A DNA stretch of 64,000 nucleotides from Phormidium tenue FACHB-1052. Its GTDB lineage: Bacteria > Cyanobacteriota > Cyanobacteriia > Phormidesmidales > Phormidesmidaceae. A program made the translations under genes and the position numbers. Positions 36,719 through 45,599 of this stretch are shown piece after piece; position 1 is the first letter of the stretch, and every line of letters starts with the position of its first letter. A model generated the notes under the pieces. That model did not search any database and was not told the DNA's origin. It saw only the letters and a list, made by a program, of their open reading frames with translations. The DNA is taken from contig NZ_JACJQN010000017.1 in NCBI RefSeq assembly GCF_014696675.1, positions 1 to 64,000 on the forward strand, written 5' to 3'.

Positions 36719-38185
36719 ATGGCCCTGCTGTCTCACCCGCTAAAAACGTTTTTGACTACTGCTGCTGTGGTGCTCACGGGGCTGGCTGCGGCCCCCATGG
36801 CGCGAGCCCAGCAGTTTGACCAGCAGCCCATCGACCCCAACTTGGCAGTAGCGATCGCCAGCCCGGTGCGCAATGGGGCCTTTTATAGCCTGATGATTTT
36901 GACCCAGGTGCCCAACCAGCGGCAGTGCTGGCAGGAGCAGGGGCAGGCGGGTGGCCCCGTCACCGTTGACCCGCTGCTGTTGAACTTTGACTTTACCGGG
37001 GCTTGCGATCGCAGCACCGACGGCAACGGCTACTCAGTGCGCATCAACGGCCAAGACCTGGGGGTGCACTACCGCCTAGAGGTTTCCCCCCGGCAGAATG
37101 ACCTGGTGCTGTTTGCTCGACCGACGCGCGATCGTTCCGCCCCGCCCATTGAAATTGGCCGCACCAACGGTCGCACCAGCGGATTCCTCAAAATTCAGCT
37201 CAACCCCGGCTGGCAAATGACCCGCCGCACCTACAACGGCCAGCCCGTCGGCCACATCTACCTCACCCACGACGCGCCGCTAGATGTGCGACTAGCCGCT
37301 GGTGCCGCACCCCTGAGCCAGACCCCCAATACGCTGCCCGCCGCCCGGCCTATCACGCCGCCCATGACATCGCCGCCGCCCAGCAGCACAGTGGCGACTG
37401 GCAACTACTTTCGCGTCGTGGTGCCGATTACTGGACCTAACACCCTACAACAGGTGCGCGCCGTAGAACCCGAAGCCTTTCGCACCACCGCCGAGGGGCA
37501 AGAGGTAGTGCAGGTGGGGGTGTTTCGCGATCGCCAGCGGGCCGACGAAGTCTACAACTCCCTGGTCGCCGCTAGCCTACCCGCCAAAATTCTTGGGGCC
37601 TCAGCCCCAGCGGTGGCCTCTACCCCCACCCTGCCGCCAATTCCCCAGGGGTCGGTGGTGGTGGTGATCGACCCCGGCCACGGCGGGCGTGACCCCGGTG
37701 CCGTGGGTATTGGCGGCCTACAAGAAAAGCAGATCAACACCGCCATCTCAAACCGGGTGCAGCAGCAGCTTGCCGCCGCCGGTATTACGGTGCTGATGAC
37801 CCGCAGCAGCGATGTCTTTGTCGATCTAGACGCCCGCGCCCAGTACGCCAACCGGGCCGGAGCCAGCGTATTTGTCAGCATCCACGCCAATGCCATCAGC
37901 ATGAGCCGCCCCGAGGTCAACGGGCTAGAGACCTACTACTTCTCCAGCGGTGAACGGCTGGCCCGCAGCATTCACGCCAGTGTTTTGGGGAATACGGATA
38001 TGCGCGATCGCGGCGTGCGCACCGCCCGCTTCTACGTGTTGCGCTACACCACCATGCCCTCGGTACTGGTCGAAACCGGCTTTGTCACCGGAGCCCAAGA
38101 CGCCGCCCGCTTCCGCGACCCCGCTGCGGTGAATCGAATCGCCGACGGCATCGCGCGGGGGATTCTGAACTATTTGGGGCGGTAA
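36719..38185 (+). CDS. N-acetylmuramoyl-L-alanine amidase (Amidase_3)
   Basis: 488 residues. Signal peptide (FLTTAAVVLTGLAAAPMARAQ), an N-terminal ligand-like domain to about 200, a Pro-rich linker, a SPOR-like segment (VVQVGVFRDRQRADEVYNSLVAA), then the zinc amidase: VVVIDPGHGGRDPGAVG (His321), NRAGASVFVSIHAN and PSVLVETGFVTG with the catalytic Glu. Related to AmiC proteins that split septal peptidoglycan and, in filamentous cyanobacteria, drill septal nanopores. That role here is inferred. Monocistronic. Confidence 0.88.
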   Translation: MALLSHPLKTFLTTAAVVLTGLAAAPMARAQQFDQQPIDPNLAVAIASPVRNGAFYSLMILTQVPNQRQCWQEQGQAGGPVTVDPLLLNFDFTGACDRSTDGNGYSVRINGQDLGVHYRLEVSPRQNDLVLFARPTRDRSAPPIEIGRTNGRTSGFLKIQLNPGWQMTRRTYNGQPVGHIYLTHDAPLDVRLAAGAAPLSQTPNTLPAARPITPPMTSPPPSSTVATGNYFRVVVPITGPNTLQQVRAVEPEAFRTTAEGQEVVQVGVFRDRQRADEVYNSLVAASLPAKILGASAPAVASTPTLPPIPQGSVVVVIDPGHGGRDPGAVGIGGLQEKQINTAISNRVQQQLAAAGITVLMTRSSDVFVDLDARAQYANRAGASVFVSIHANAISMSRPEVNGLETYYFSSGERLARSIHASVLGNTDMRDRGVRTARFYVLRYTTMPSVLVETGFVTGAQDAARFRDPAAVNRIADGIARGILNYLGR

Positions 38186-38223
38186 TTGAAGGTGGAGACG
38201 GGGAGGGGGATGAGAAAGGCGCT

Positions 38224-38574
38224 TTAAAGGGGTAGCTTGGCGATGCGGTTGACCCATTCCTCAGCATTGGAGGCGGCCCAAATCAGCAGCAACTCCTCGA
38301 TCACCGTTTCAAACGGTAGTCTTCTGGAAACGATAATCACGCCAGCACTTGGCTGATTGGTGACAAATGCAGCAAACTCCAAGGGCATCGTCCTGCGATC
38401 GTGGCTAACAAGAATCCGCCCTTGCTGCGCCGAGAATCGTAATACCTCTGCATCCACGACACCATCCAGCTCAGCAGCAAAGGCGCTTTGAAAATCTATC
38501 GCAGGCTCTCGCCGTAGCACCCCAGTCACAATCGCTTGATTCAAATCGGCATCAGCTTGGTAGCGAACGGTCAA
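38224..38574 (-). CDS. DUF5615 PIN-like toxin
   Basis: 116 residues. YQADADLNQAIVTGVLRR, then VLRFSAQQGRILVSHDRRTMP, are DUF5615 marks, with the acidic residues of a PIN-like active site. The start overlaps the DUF433 stop by four bases (ATGA). It is the toxin partner by analogy with DUF433/DUF5615 pairs. Confidence 0.82.
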   Translation of the reverse strand: MTVRYQADADLNQAIVTGVLRREPAIDFQSAFAAELDGVVDAEVLRFSAQQGRILVSHDRRTMPLEFAAFVTNQPSAGVIIVSRRLPFETVIEELLLIWAASNAEEWVNRIAKLPL

Positions 38575-38918
38575 GAATTTACCTGCTGCTGCGAGGCTTT
38601 AGCTGCTAAGAGCTTGTTGTACAAACTAGGGTCAGAAGCTTGTAGGGGCTGGGGCATAGCATCAAAGGCAGCTTGCTCCACCGCCAAGTAGGCGTCAACC
38701 TCAGCACGATTGGCCAAATAAAAGGTGATCGCCCCGTACACCTGCTCCAAAGTCAGCAGCGGAAATGACTGAACAATGCTTTCGGGTGCCAAGCCATCGC
38801 GGAAGGCGTAGACAACAGAATCTAGAGAGATGCGAGTGCCCTCGATCCAGTAGGCTTCGTTGCGATACTCGACGTAAGATTTTGCCGTAACGACTGGCAT
38901 AGGCTTCTTGAACTTCAC
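38571..38918 (-). CDS. DUF433 antitoxin-like protein
   Basis: 115 residues. YWIEGTRISLDSVVYAFRDGLAPESIVQSFPLLTLEQVYGAITFYLAN is the DUF433 helix-turn-helix core. The C-terminal 35 residues likely wrap the toxin. It precedes DUF5615 in the same operon. Confidence 0.85.
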   Translation of the reverse strand: MKFKKPMPVVTAKSYVEYRNEAYWIEGTRISLDSVVYAFRDGLAPESIVQSFPLLTLEQVYGAITFYLANRAEVDAYLAVEQAAFDAMPQPLQASDPSLYNKLLAAKASQQQVNS

Positions 38919-38955
38919 TTAGATTTAAGTGTAACCGGGCTATTTAGGTGCGAAC

Positions 38956-39594
38956 CTACCTGGGTGCTTTGCGCCAGCCTGCCGCGATCGCCTCCGCCTC
39001 GGTGCAAAACCACCGTTCTCCCTTATCGAGATGGATTTCTGTCCCCTCATAATCCTCCATGCCAGGAAGGTGATACAGCTTGGCTCCCGTTGAAATCGAG
39101 ATATTACCTTTGACAATGCAATCAGGATTTATTACCGCTTCAATGGGTTTTGGAGGAGTGGTAGTCTCTGACGGCGTATTGGGTGAGCCAGGAGGAGTGG
39201 CGTCAAATTGAGTCCAGACGCTTTTATACACAGATGGGATGGTAAAGGCTGCGACAATCACGAGCCCGACAATACCGGCGAGAGATTCAATCCAGCTTTT
39301 GTGTTTTGGCTTGCGCTTAGTGGGCAGAGGGCGGGCTGTTGGGCTTGGTTTAATAGTAAGTTGTAAGACGGGCACGACACCTGCGATCGAGGCTCTGGCA
39401 GCCCGTACCTTGCCGTCGGGTTGAGTCACTTTCTCGTATAAGATCGTATCTCCGACCTGTGGACGGCGACAGTCTCTTGGCAGAGCGCTGATGTGTAAGA
39501 AAACGTCCTTGCCACCACCTTCAGGTTTAATAAAGCCAAAGCCTCTGTCATCCTTTCAAGAAGTCAGTTGCCCTTTGTCAGGAACAGGTGCCAT
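38956..39594 (-). pseudogene. cold-shock-domain membrane protein with in-frame TGA
   Basis: Reading from ATG 39594: MAPVPDKGQLTS, then TGA at codon 13 (39556-39558), then KDDRGFGFIKPEGGGKDVFLHISAL and onward in frame to 38956. The stop falls where cold-shock domains have Trp (KWFN or SWKDD). Downstream are a membrane helix (GIVGLVIVAAFTIPSVY) and a Cys-containing tail ending ERWFCTEAEAIAAGWR, seen on some secreted or nuclease proteins. Without the stop it would be 212 residues. From internal start 39429 only the last 157 residues, without the cold-shock domain, can be made. A TGG-to-TGA change or a sequencing error explains it. Confidence 0.75.
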
Positions 39595-39760
39595 GCAATC
39601 ACCTCGTCGGGGTTCTTTAGTTTGTAGGTTTCCCTAGGTAGGTGATTGGGCTGACAGCCCTAGGGCCAGTTGAACTTATAGCGTTCAGTTTTTCACGTCT
39701 ACATGCCTGTCTCTGCCGAGAGAATAAGCGACCTGACCGTTCAATTTATTGCAAGACGCC

Positions 39761-40591
39761 ATGTTCTCTCAACCCACTCGCAAGCGCTTTGGTCAGCATT
39801 GGCTCACCGACGAGAAGGTGCTCCACCGCATGCTGGAGGCTGCCGCCGTCACCCGCCAAGACACCGTGCTTGAAATTGGCCCTGGCACCGGAGCGCTGAC
39901 CCGCTGGCTGCTGCCCCTGGCCAACGCCGTGGTGGCGGTAGAAATCGATCGCGACCTGATCCGCAAACTCAACCATCAGTTCGCCAAGCACGATAACTTT
40001 CGCCTGGTGCCAAGCGATATTCTCGAACTCGACATCGCTGCCGCCTCGCGGGACAAATACTTTGACTTTGGCTTGCCCAACAAAGTTGTCGCCAACATCC
40101 CCTACTACATCACCGGGCCAATCTTGGAAAAGCTGCTAGGGACTCTCGCTGCACCGAACCCGGCACCCTATGACGTGATTGTGCTGCTGGTGCAGAAGGA
40201 AGTCGCTGAACGGCTCTACGCTCGCCCTGGCCGCAAAGCCTTTGGGGCGCTGTCGGTGCGGGTGCAGTATTTGGCCGATTGTGAACTGGTGTGCCCGGTG
40301 CCCGCCCGCGCCTTTCAGCCGCCGCCCCAGGTAGACTCGGCGGTGGTCAAACTCACTCCCCGCCCACCCGTTACCCCATCGGATGATCTGGCTGGGTTCG
40401 ATCGCCTGGTCAAGCTGGGCTTTGGCAGCAAGCGCAAAATGCTGCGCAACAACCTCAAGGGTGTAGTCGATCGCGATGACCTAGAAGCGATGATGACGGC
40501 GCTAGCCATTGAGCCCACCGCCCGCGCCGAAGACCTCAGCGTCGAACAGTGGGTGGCGCTGAGTAATACAATCCTGAAGCACCCCCGCTGA
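39761..40591 (+). CDS. rsmA: 16S rRNA dimethyladenosine transferase
   Basis: 276 residues from ATG 39761; a TTG 12 bases earlier is less likely. RKRFGQHWLTD, SAM motif LEIGPGTGALTR, and NIPYYITGPILEKLL are KsgA/RsmA marks. It dimethylates two adjacent adenosines in helix 45 of 16S rRNA. First gene of rsmA-ispE; ispE starts 6 bp after its stop. Confidence 0.95.
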   Translation: MFSQPTRKRFGQHWLTDEKVLHRMLEAAAVTRQDTVLEIGPGTGALTRWLLPLANAVVAVEIDRDLIRKLNHQFAKHDNFRLVPSDILELDIAAASRDKYFDFGLPNKVVANIPYYITGPILEKLLGTLAAPNPAPYDVIVLLVQKEVAERLYARPGRKAFGALSVRVQYLADCELVCPVPARAFQPPPQVDSAVVKLTPRPPVTPSDDLAGFDRLVKLGFGSKRKMLRNNLKGVVDRDDLEAMMTALAIEPTARAEDLSVEQWVALSNTILKHPR

Positions 40592-40597
40592 TTTTCT

Positions 40598-41542
40598 ATG
40601 CGCTCTTACACTCTGCTGGCCGCCGCCAAAATCAACCTCTATCTCGAAATTGTGGGCAGCCGCCCCGACGGCTTTCACGAGCTGATCATGGTGATGCAGA
40701 GCGTCAGTTTGTGCGATCGCATCACCGTGCGCAGCATTGGTGTCGATGAGATCCGCGTGCGCTGCGATCACCCCCTGGTGCCCGCCGATGAAACCAACCT
40801 GGCTTACAAGGCAGCGGCCCTGGTGATGTCGCAATATCCCGGTGCCATGGCCAAGCTGGGCGGCGTCGAAATCACCATCGAGAAGCAGATCCCGGTAGGG
40901 GCCGGGCTAGCAGGTGGCTCATCCAACGCGGCGGCGGTGCTGGTGGGGCTCGACCTGTTGTGGAACCTGGGCCTCACCCAGAGCGAACTGCAAGAGCTGG
41001 GGGCTGAACTAGGCTCCGATATTCCTTTCTGCGTGTCGGGGGGGACGGCGATCGCCACCGGACGGGGTGAACAGCTCGATGCGCTCCCTGGCATCGACAA
41101 CCTGCACCTGGTGATCGCCAAGTACGAGTCTGAGTTTGTCTCAACCCCCTGGGCCTACAAAACCTACCGGGCCGAATATGGCGACACCTATGTTACCGAT
41201 GCCAAAGGCTGGCAAGAGCGGCAGGCCCAGGTGCGATCGGGCGAGATGGTGCGGGCGGTGGCCCGTCGAGATGCGATCGCTGTAGGTCAGCACCTCTGCA
41301 ATGACTTCGAGAAAATCGTGCTAGAGGCCCACCCCAAAACCGCTGCCCTCAAAGCCACCATGGCCGACCTCGGTGGACTGGGCACCCTGATGTCGGGATC
41401 TGGCCCCTCAGTCTTTACCCTGGCTGGGTCTGAGGCCGAGGCCAAGGAGCTGGCGACCAAGCTGCGGACGGCATTGCCCGACTCAGATTTGGGCGTTTGG
41501 ACGGCTCAATTTCTGCCCAGCGGAGTGCAGCTCGTTAGCTAA
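40598..41542 (+). CDS. ispE: 4-diphosphocytidyl-2-C-methyl-D-erythritol kinase
   Basis: 314 residues, GHMP kinase. AAAKINLYLEIVGSRPDGFHEL at the start and ATP loop PVGAGLAGGSSNAAAVL. The C-terminal GTLMSGSGPSVF is the third GHMP motif. It phosphorylates CDP-ME in the MEP isoprenoid pathway. Probably cotranscribed with rsmA; the pair is conserved in many bacteria. Confidence 0.95.
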   Translation: MRSYTLLAAAKINLYLEIVGSRPDGFHELIMVMQSVSLCDRITVRSIGVDEIRVRCDHPLVPADETNLAYKAAALVMSQYPGAMAKLGGVEITIEKQIPVGAGLAGGSSNAAAVLVGLDLLWNLGLTQSELQELGAELGSDIPFCVSGGTAIATGRGEQLDALPGIDNLHLVIAKYESEFVSTPWAYKTYRAEYGDTYVTDAKGWQERQAQVRSGEMVRAVARRDAIAVGQHLCNDFEKIVLEAHPKTAALKATMADLGGLGTLMSGSGPSVFTLAGSEAEAKELATKLRTALPDSDLGVWTAQFLPSGVQLVS

Positions 41543-41642
41543 CCAAAAGGCTGAGAATGGGGCGGCGGCGGTGGTGCCCACCGTGAGCGGGGAGAAGCAA
41601 CGCTAGAATAGGGAGACTGTTCTTAACCTATCGGGTTTGTCT

Positions 41643-42734
41643 ATGTCGGTTTTAGCTGCGATCGCGGTCATAGCCCTACTGGTGGCCGTTCACGAGGCGG
41701 GGCACTTCACAGCCGCTCGGCTACAGGGCATTCACGTCAACCGCTTTGCCATTGGCTTTGGCCCCATCCTGTGGAAATACCAGGGCGCTGAAACCGAATA
41801 CTCCCTGCGGGCCATTCCCCTGGGCGGCTTTGTCGGCTTCCCCGACGACGACCCCGACAGCGACATTCCCACCAACGATCCTGACCTACTCAAGAACCGT
41901 CCCATCCTCGATCGCGCGATCGTAATCAGCGCCGGAGTAATTGCCAACCTGGTGTTTGCCTACCTGGTGTTTGTAGCCCAGTTTTCCGCCGTGGGCATTC
42001 CCGAAACCTTCAATCCCCAACCCGGTATTCTGGTGCCCCAGGTGATTGCTGAAAGCTCCCCCGCCGGTCAAGCGGGCATTCGCGCCGGGGATATTTTGGT
42101 GGCGGCCAACGGCGAACCTCTGGCCTCCGGCGAAGAGAGCATTCCCTTCTTCATTCAGCTCATCAAGGAAAGCCCTAACCAGCCCGTACAGCTTACGGTG
42201 CAGCGGGGCGATCGCGAACTAGATGTTTCAGTCACTCCCGTAGTTGGCCCTGACGGCACGGCTGTAATCGGCGTGCAGCTTCAGCCCAATGGCGACTTCG
42301 GCTACCGTCGTCCCAAAAACCCCTTTGAAGTGTTTAGTCTGGCGGCGCAGCAGTTTCAAGACACCCTGGTGCGTACCGTGAAAGGTTTTGTGCAGCTGGT
42401 AACTAACTTTGGCGAAATGGCTAGTCAGGTGGCTGGGCCAGTCAAAATCGTTGAGCAGGGGGCAGGGCTAGCTAAGAACAGCGCCGCTATGCTGTTCCCC
42501 TTCACCGCCATTATCAGCATCAACCTGGCAATTATCAACATTCTGCCCCTGCCTGCTTTAGATGGTGGTCAGCTAGCGTTTTTGCTGATTGAAGCCCTGC
42601 GCGGCGGCAAGCCCCTACCCGAGCGCCTCCAAGAGAACGTCATGCAAACCGGCTTAGTCCTGTTGCTCGGCCTCGGCGTATTCCTCATCGTCCGCGACAC
42701 CACCCAGCTCGAAATCTTCCAAAACCTGCGCTAG
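41643..42734 (+). CDS. rseP: site-2 protease, RseP family (M50)
   Basis: 363 residues from ATG 41643; a TTG six bases upstream is an alternative. HEAGH at 17-21 is the zinc site, with the second metal motif in NILPLPALDGG near the C terminus. One PDZ domain (about 125-205, SPAGQAGIRAGDILVAANGEPL). Four membrane helices. It cleaves membrane-embedded anti-sigma or regulatory proteins. Confidence 0.92.
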   Translation: MSVLAAIAVIALLVAVHEAGHFTAARLQGIHVNRFAIGFGPILWKYQGAETEYSLRAIPLGGFVGFPDDDPDSDIPTNDPDLLKNRPILDRAIVISAGVIANLVFAYLVFVAQFSAVGIPETFNPQPGILVPQVIAESSPAGQAGIRAGDILVAANGEPLASGEESIPFFIQLIKESPNQPVQLTVQRGDRELDVSVTPVVGPDGTAVIGVQLQPNGDFGYRRPKNPFEVFSLAAQQFQDTLVRTVKGFVQLVTNFGEMASQVAGPVKIVEQGAGLAKNSAAMLFPFTAIISINLAIINILPLPALDGGQLAFLLIEALRGGKPLPERLQENVMQTGLVLLLGLGVFLIVRDTTQLEIFQNLR

Positions 42735-42736
42735 AA

Positions 42737-42873
42737 AATGTCGAGTTTTGAGTTCTAAGTTTTGAGTTGAGCATTAGTTATTCACTTTCGATCAAGTGAG
42801 ACAGCCTTCTCAGCCCGGCAAACCGTGGGACTCAAAGAAATCCTCATTTTCGAAAACTCAAAATTCAATATTT
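42737..42873. repeat. AAAACTCAAAA/TTTTGAGTT repeats flanking the rseP-nth gap
   Basis: TTTTGAGTT occurs twice near 42743-42769 and AAAACTCAAAATTC near 42852-42865 in opposite orientation, so the gap could fold back on itself. A similar ACTCAAAACTAAAAATTC tract precedes azlD at 24980. These are common cyanobacterial interspersed repeats. Confidence 0.4.
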
Positions 42874-42896
42874 CGTTCCACCTCCCCCATTGCCCT

Positions 42897-43616
42897 ATGC
42901 CTAACCAGCGGCGAGCCTCTAAGAAACAGCGGGCGCTAGAAATTCTTCTACGCCTCAAGCGGCTGTATCCCGAGGCCCCTTGCTCCCTGGATTTTGCCAA
43001 TCCCTTGCAGCTGATGATCGCTACCATGCTGGCGGCCCAGTGCACTGACGAGCGGGTTAATCTGGTCACCCCGGCCCTGTTTGCCGCTTATCCCGATGTC
43101 TACGCCTTTGCCGAGGCCGATATCGCTGATTTAGAGCAGCTGGTGAAGTCTACCGGCTTTTATCGCAACAAAGCCAAAAACATTCGCGCCGCCTGCCAAC
43201 GGATCATTACCGAGTACAACGGCGAAGTCCCTCCCCGCATGGATGATTTAGTCACCCTGCCGGGGGTGGCTCGCAAAACCGCCAACGTCGTGCTGGCTCA
43301 CGGTTTTGGCATCAATGCTGGGGTGACAGTAGACACCCACGTCAAGCGCATCACAAATCTTCTGGGACTGACCAAGCACGCTGATCCGGTCAAAATTGAG
43401 CGCGACTTGATGAAGCTGCTGCCCCAACCCGACTGGGAAAACTGGTCAATTCGGCTGGTGTACCACGGGCGGGCGGTGTGCAATGCTCGCAACCCCAAAT
43501 GCAGCATGTGCGAGCTGGCCGATCTCTGCCCCTCTGCCAAGGTTGTTCCGATTGTTGGCTCTATCCAAGTTGGCCCTGTACAAGTCAGCCCTATACAAGA
43601 GGTGGTTCAGTCCTAG
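42897..43616 (+). CDS. nth: endonuclease III
   Basis: 239 residues from ATG 42897; the frame extends further upstream into repeats. HhH motif LPGVARKTANVVL with catalytic Lys, catalytic Asp in VDTHVKRI, and the [4Fe-4S] ligands C-x6-C-x2-C-x5-C in CNARNPKCSMCELADLC. It removes oxidised pyrimidines from DNA. The C-terminal tail is odd: after the FeS loop come near-repeats VGSIQ, VGPVQ, VSPIQ encoded by quasi-repeated DNA. Confidence 0.93.
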   Translation: MPNQRRASKKQRALEILLRLKRLYPEAPCSLDFANPLQLMIATMLAAQCTDERVNLVTPALFAAYPDVYAFAEADIADLEQLVKSTGFYRNKAKNIRAACQRIITEYNGEVPPRMDDLVTLPGVARKTANVVLAHGFGINAGVTVDTHVKRITNLLGLTKHADPVKIERDLMKLLPQPDWENWSIRLVYHGRAVCNARNPKCSMCELADLCPSAKVVPIVGSIQVGPVQVSPIQEVVQS

Positions 43617-43672
43617 GATATTTGAGGTTAGATGCGGCAAGATTGTGCTATGCAGGCCTCGGAGGTTTCATT

Positions 43673-44116
43673 ATGGCTGACCTCTACACCACAGACTTTT
43701 ACGCTTGGACTCAGGAACAGGCCAATTTTTTGCGGCTGGGTAAGATTGACCACCTCGATCTGGCGAATTTAGTTGAGGAAGTCGAGTCTTTGGGAAGACA
43801 GCAAAAGCAAGAACTCAAGAATCGGTTGGGAGTCCTCCTTGGTCATCTGTTGAAGTGGCAGTATCAGCCTAGCCAGCGCAGCAAAAGCTGGAGATACACG
43901 ATCAAAGAGCAGCGGCTGCAAATTCTAGATTTGCTCGACCAAAACCCTAGCCTAAAAAGCTTTCAGGACGAAGCTGTTGTCAAGGGCTATCAACTGGGTT
44001 TGCTGTTGGTTGGGAGAGAAACACCCCTCGATCCCAAAACCCTACCGGATCAATGCCCTTTTACCCTAGAGCAACTCTTGGATGACCAATTTCCTGACGA
44101 CCTAGATTTCCTCTAG
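43673..44116 (+). CDS. DUF29-family protein
   Basis: 147 residues from ATG 43673 with GGAGG at 43661-43665. LYTTDFYAWTQEQANFLRLG, NLVEEVESLGRQQKQELKNRL and LLGHLLKWQYQPSQRSKSW are the DUF29 signature. The family is abundant in cyanobacteria, function unknown. The frame extends upstream through nth but the ribosome site fixes the start. Confidence 0.9.
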   Translation: MADLYTTDFYAWTQEQANFLRLGKIDHLDLANLVEEVESLGRQQKQELKNRLGVLLGHLLKWQYQPSQRSKSWRYTIKEQRLQILDLLDQNPSLKSFQDEAVVKGYQLGLLLVGRETPLDPKTLPDQCPFTLEQLLDDQFPDDLDFL

Positions 44117-44176
44117 GTAAGGAAGTCCGTGGTACCGAGGCGATCGCTGCCTTTAGTTGTCCGATCAGTTTCCTGG

Positions 44177-45109
44177 TTACGAAGGCTTAGTCAGGCTGAG
44201 CAGACCCACGCTGACGGTGACTAGCAGCACCCCTAACCCCTGCACCACAGAAAGCTGCTCTTGCAGCATGCCCCAGGCCAGCACGGCAGTGAGAGCTGGG
44301 TTGGCAGCCCCGAGCATAGAGGCAGCGGTGGCCCCCACGCTGCGAATGCCGAGGTTGTTGAGTACGTGGCCGGTCAGGGTGGCGATCGCCGACAGCAGAC
44401 CCCCTACCCACAGCGCGGGCCACAGCAGCCCCACCAAATCTCCCGGCCACAGCAGCAGGCTAGCCGCCGACAGCACCAGCGTCACCGCAAAGCTCATGCC
44501 CGTAAACGGCACCGGGTGAAAGGTCTCAAACGCTTTTTGAGCCACTACGGTGTAAAAAGCGTAGACGACGCCCGAGGCCAGGCCAAAGACGATGCCGACC
44601 CAGCTTGCGATCGCTGCCCCCGTCATGGGAATGGTCAGCGCGCTACCCAGCAAAATCAGCGCCAAAATTGCCCAGCGGCCAGTGCTGGGGCGGTGGCCAA
44701 ACCAGTACCAGTCCAGCACCGCCGTATAGACCGGAAAGGTGAAAAACAGCGTTAGCGCAATGCCTGCTGCAATCCGCCCCACCGACACGTAGAGCAGCGC
44801 CAGATACGAGAACATCAGCACCCCGCCTACCAGGGCTAGATAGAGTTCGCGGCGGTAGTCTGCCGACCCTAAGCGTCGCAGATCGCTCCACATAGGCGGG
44901 TAAACTGGCGGCAGCAGCACCGCCATCAGCGGCACCCCCACCGCCATACGCATAAACATCAGCAAAAATGAGTTGGGCAGAGTGGGTTCCACAAAACCGC
45001 CGGTCTCCAGCACCCCAAACAGGTTAGACGGAGTAAACAAAACCCGAGTGATCAGGTTTTGGGCTCCAAAGCAAATGGTCGCCAGCAAAATTAAGACATA
45101 GCCGAGCAT
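44177..45109 (-). CDS. EamA/DMT-family transporter
   Basis: 310 residues with ten membrane helices in two EamA halves (first from AQNLITRVLF, second from SWVGIVFGLASGVVYAFYTVV). Drug/metabolite exporter family; substrate unknown. Convergent with the DUF29 gene. Confidence 0.85.
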   Translation of the reverse strand: MLGYVLILLATICFGAQNLITRVLFTPSNLFGVLETGGFVEPTLPNSFLLMFMRMAVGVPLMAVLLPPVYPPMWSDLRRLGSADYRRELYLALVGGVLMFSYLALLYVSVGRIAAGIALTLFFTFPVYTAVLDWYWFGHRPSTGRWAILALILLGSALTIPMTGAAIASWVGIVFGLASGVVYAFYTVVAQKAFETFHPVPFTGMSFAVTLVLSAASLLLWPGDLVGLLWPALWVGGLLSAIATLTGHVLNNLGIRSVGATAASMLGAANPALTAVLAWGMLQEQLSVVQGLGVLLVTVSVGLLSLTKPS

Positions 45110-45167
45110 GCATCCCCCTAGTCACGCTTGAGGGATGACCCAATGCCAGCGCCCTTAATCACGCATT

Positions 45168-45599
45168 CTACGGTAGTCGATAGCTGGCCACCCGCACCAT
45201 CAGATCCCCCCCCTGGGGATTGTGGGTAAAAACAAAACTACCCGCTTTGGTTTCGTGACCCGAGAGAAAGTCGATCTGCTGCTCGCCGGTTTCGTCGTCA
45301 ACCCCGGTGACATGTAGCTCGGCGGTCACCTGCACCATGCGGGCAATCCGTCCGCCGGTATTGGTAATGGCAAAGGGCACGTAGTAGCGGCCATCGGTGA
45401 CGCGCACCGCCTCTGATACCGCCACCGAAAAGGCGGGTGGGCGATTTTGGTTAGTCTGCCAGTCGAAGAAAATTAGCCCCACTAACCCTAGCAAAATGAG
45501 GGAAGCCGCGATAAACGTCACCCACTCGGCTGCGGATCGTTGGGTAAAGCGCCCAGTTGTATCTGGAGGTGGTTGGTCGGGGTAGTTGGGCAAATCCAT
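45168..45599 (-). CDS. TIGR02588-family protein
   Basis: 143 residues from ATG 45599, which overlaps the stop of the upstream gene by one base (TAATG). One N-terminal membrane helix (WVTFIAASLILLGLVGLIFF), then a soluble domain with YYVPFAITNTGGRIARMVQVTAEL. The family is known from two-gene operons with TIGR02587 membrane proteins. Function unknown. Confidence 0.8.
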   Translation of the reverse strand: MDLPNYPDQPPPDTTGRFTQRSAAEWVTFIAASLILLGLVGLIFFDWQTNQNRPPAFSVAVSEAVRVTDGRYYVPFAITNTGGRIARMVQVTAELHVTGVDDETGEQQIDFLSGHETKAGSFVFTHNPQGGDLMVRVASYRLP

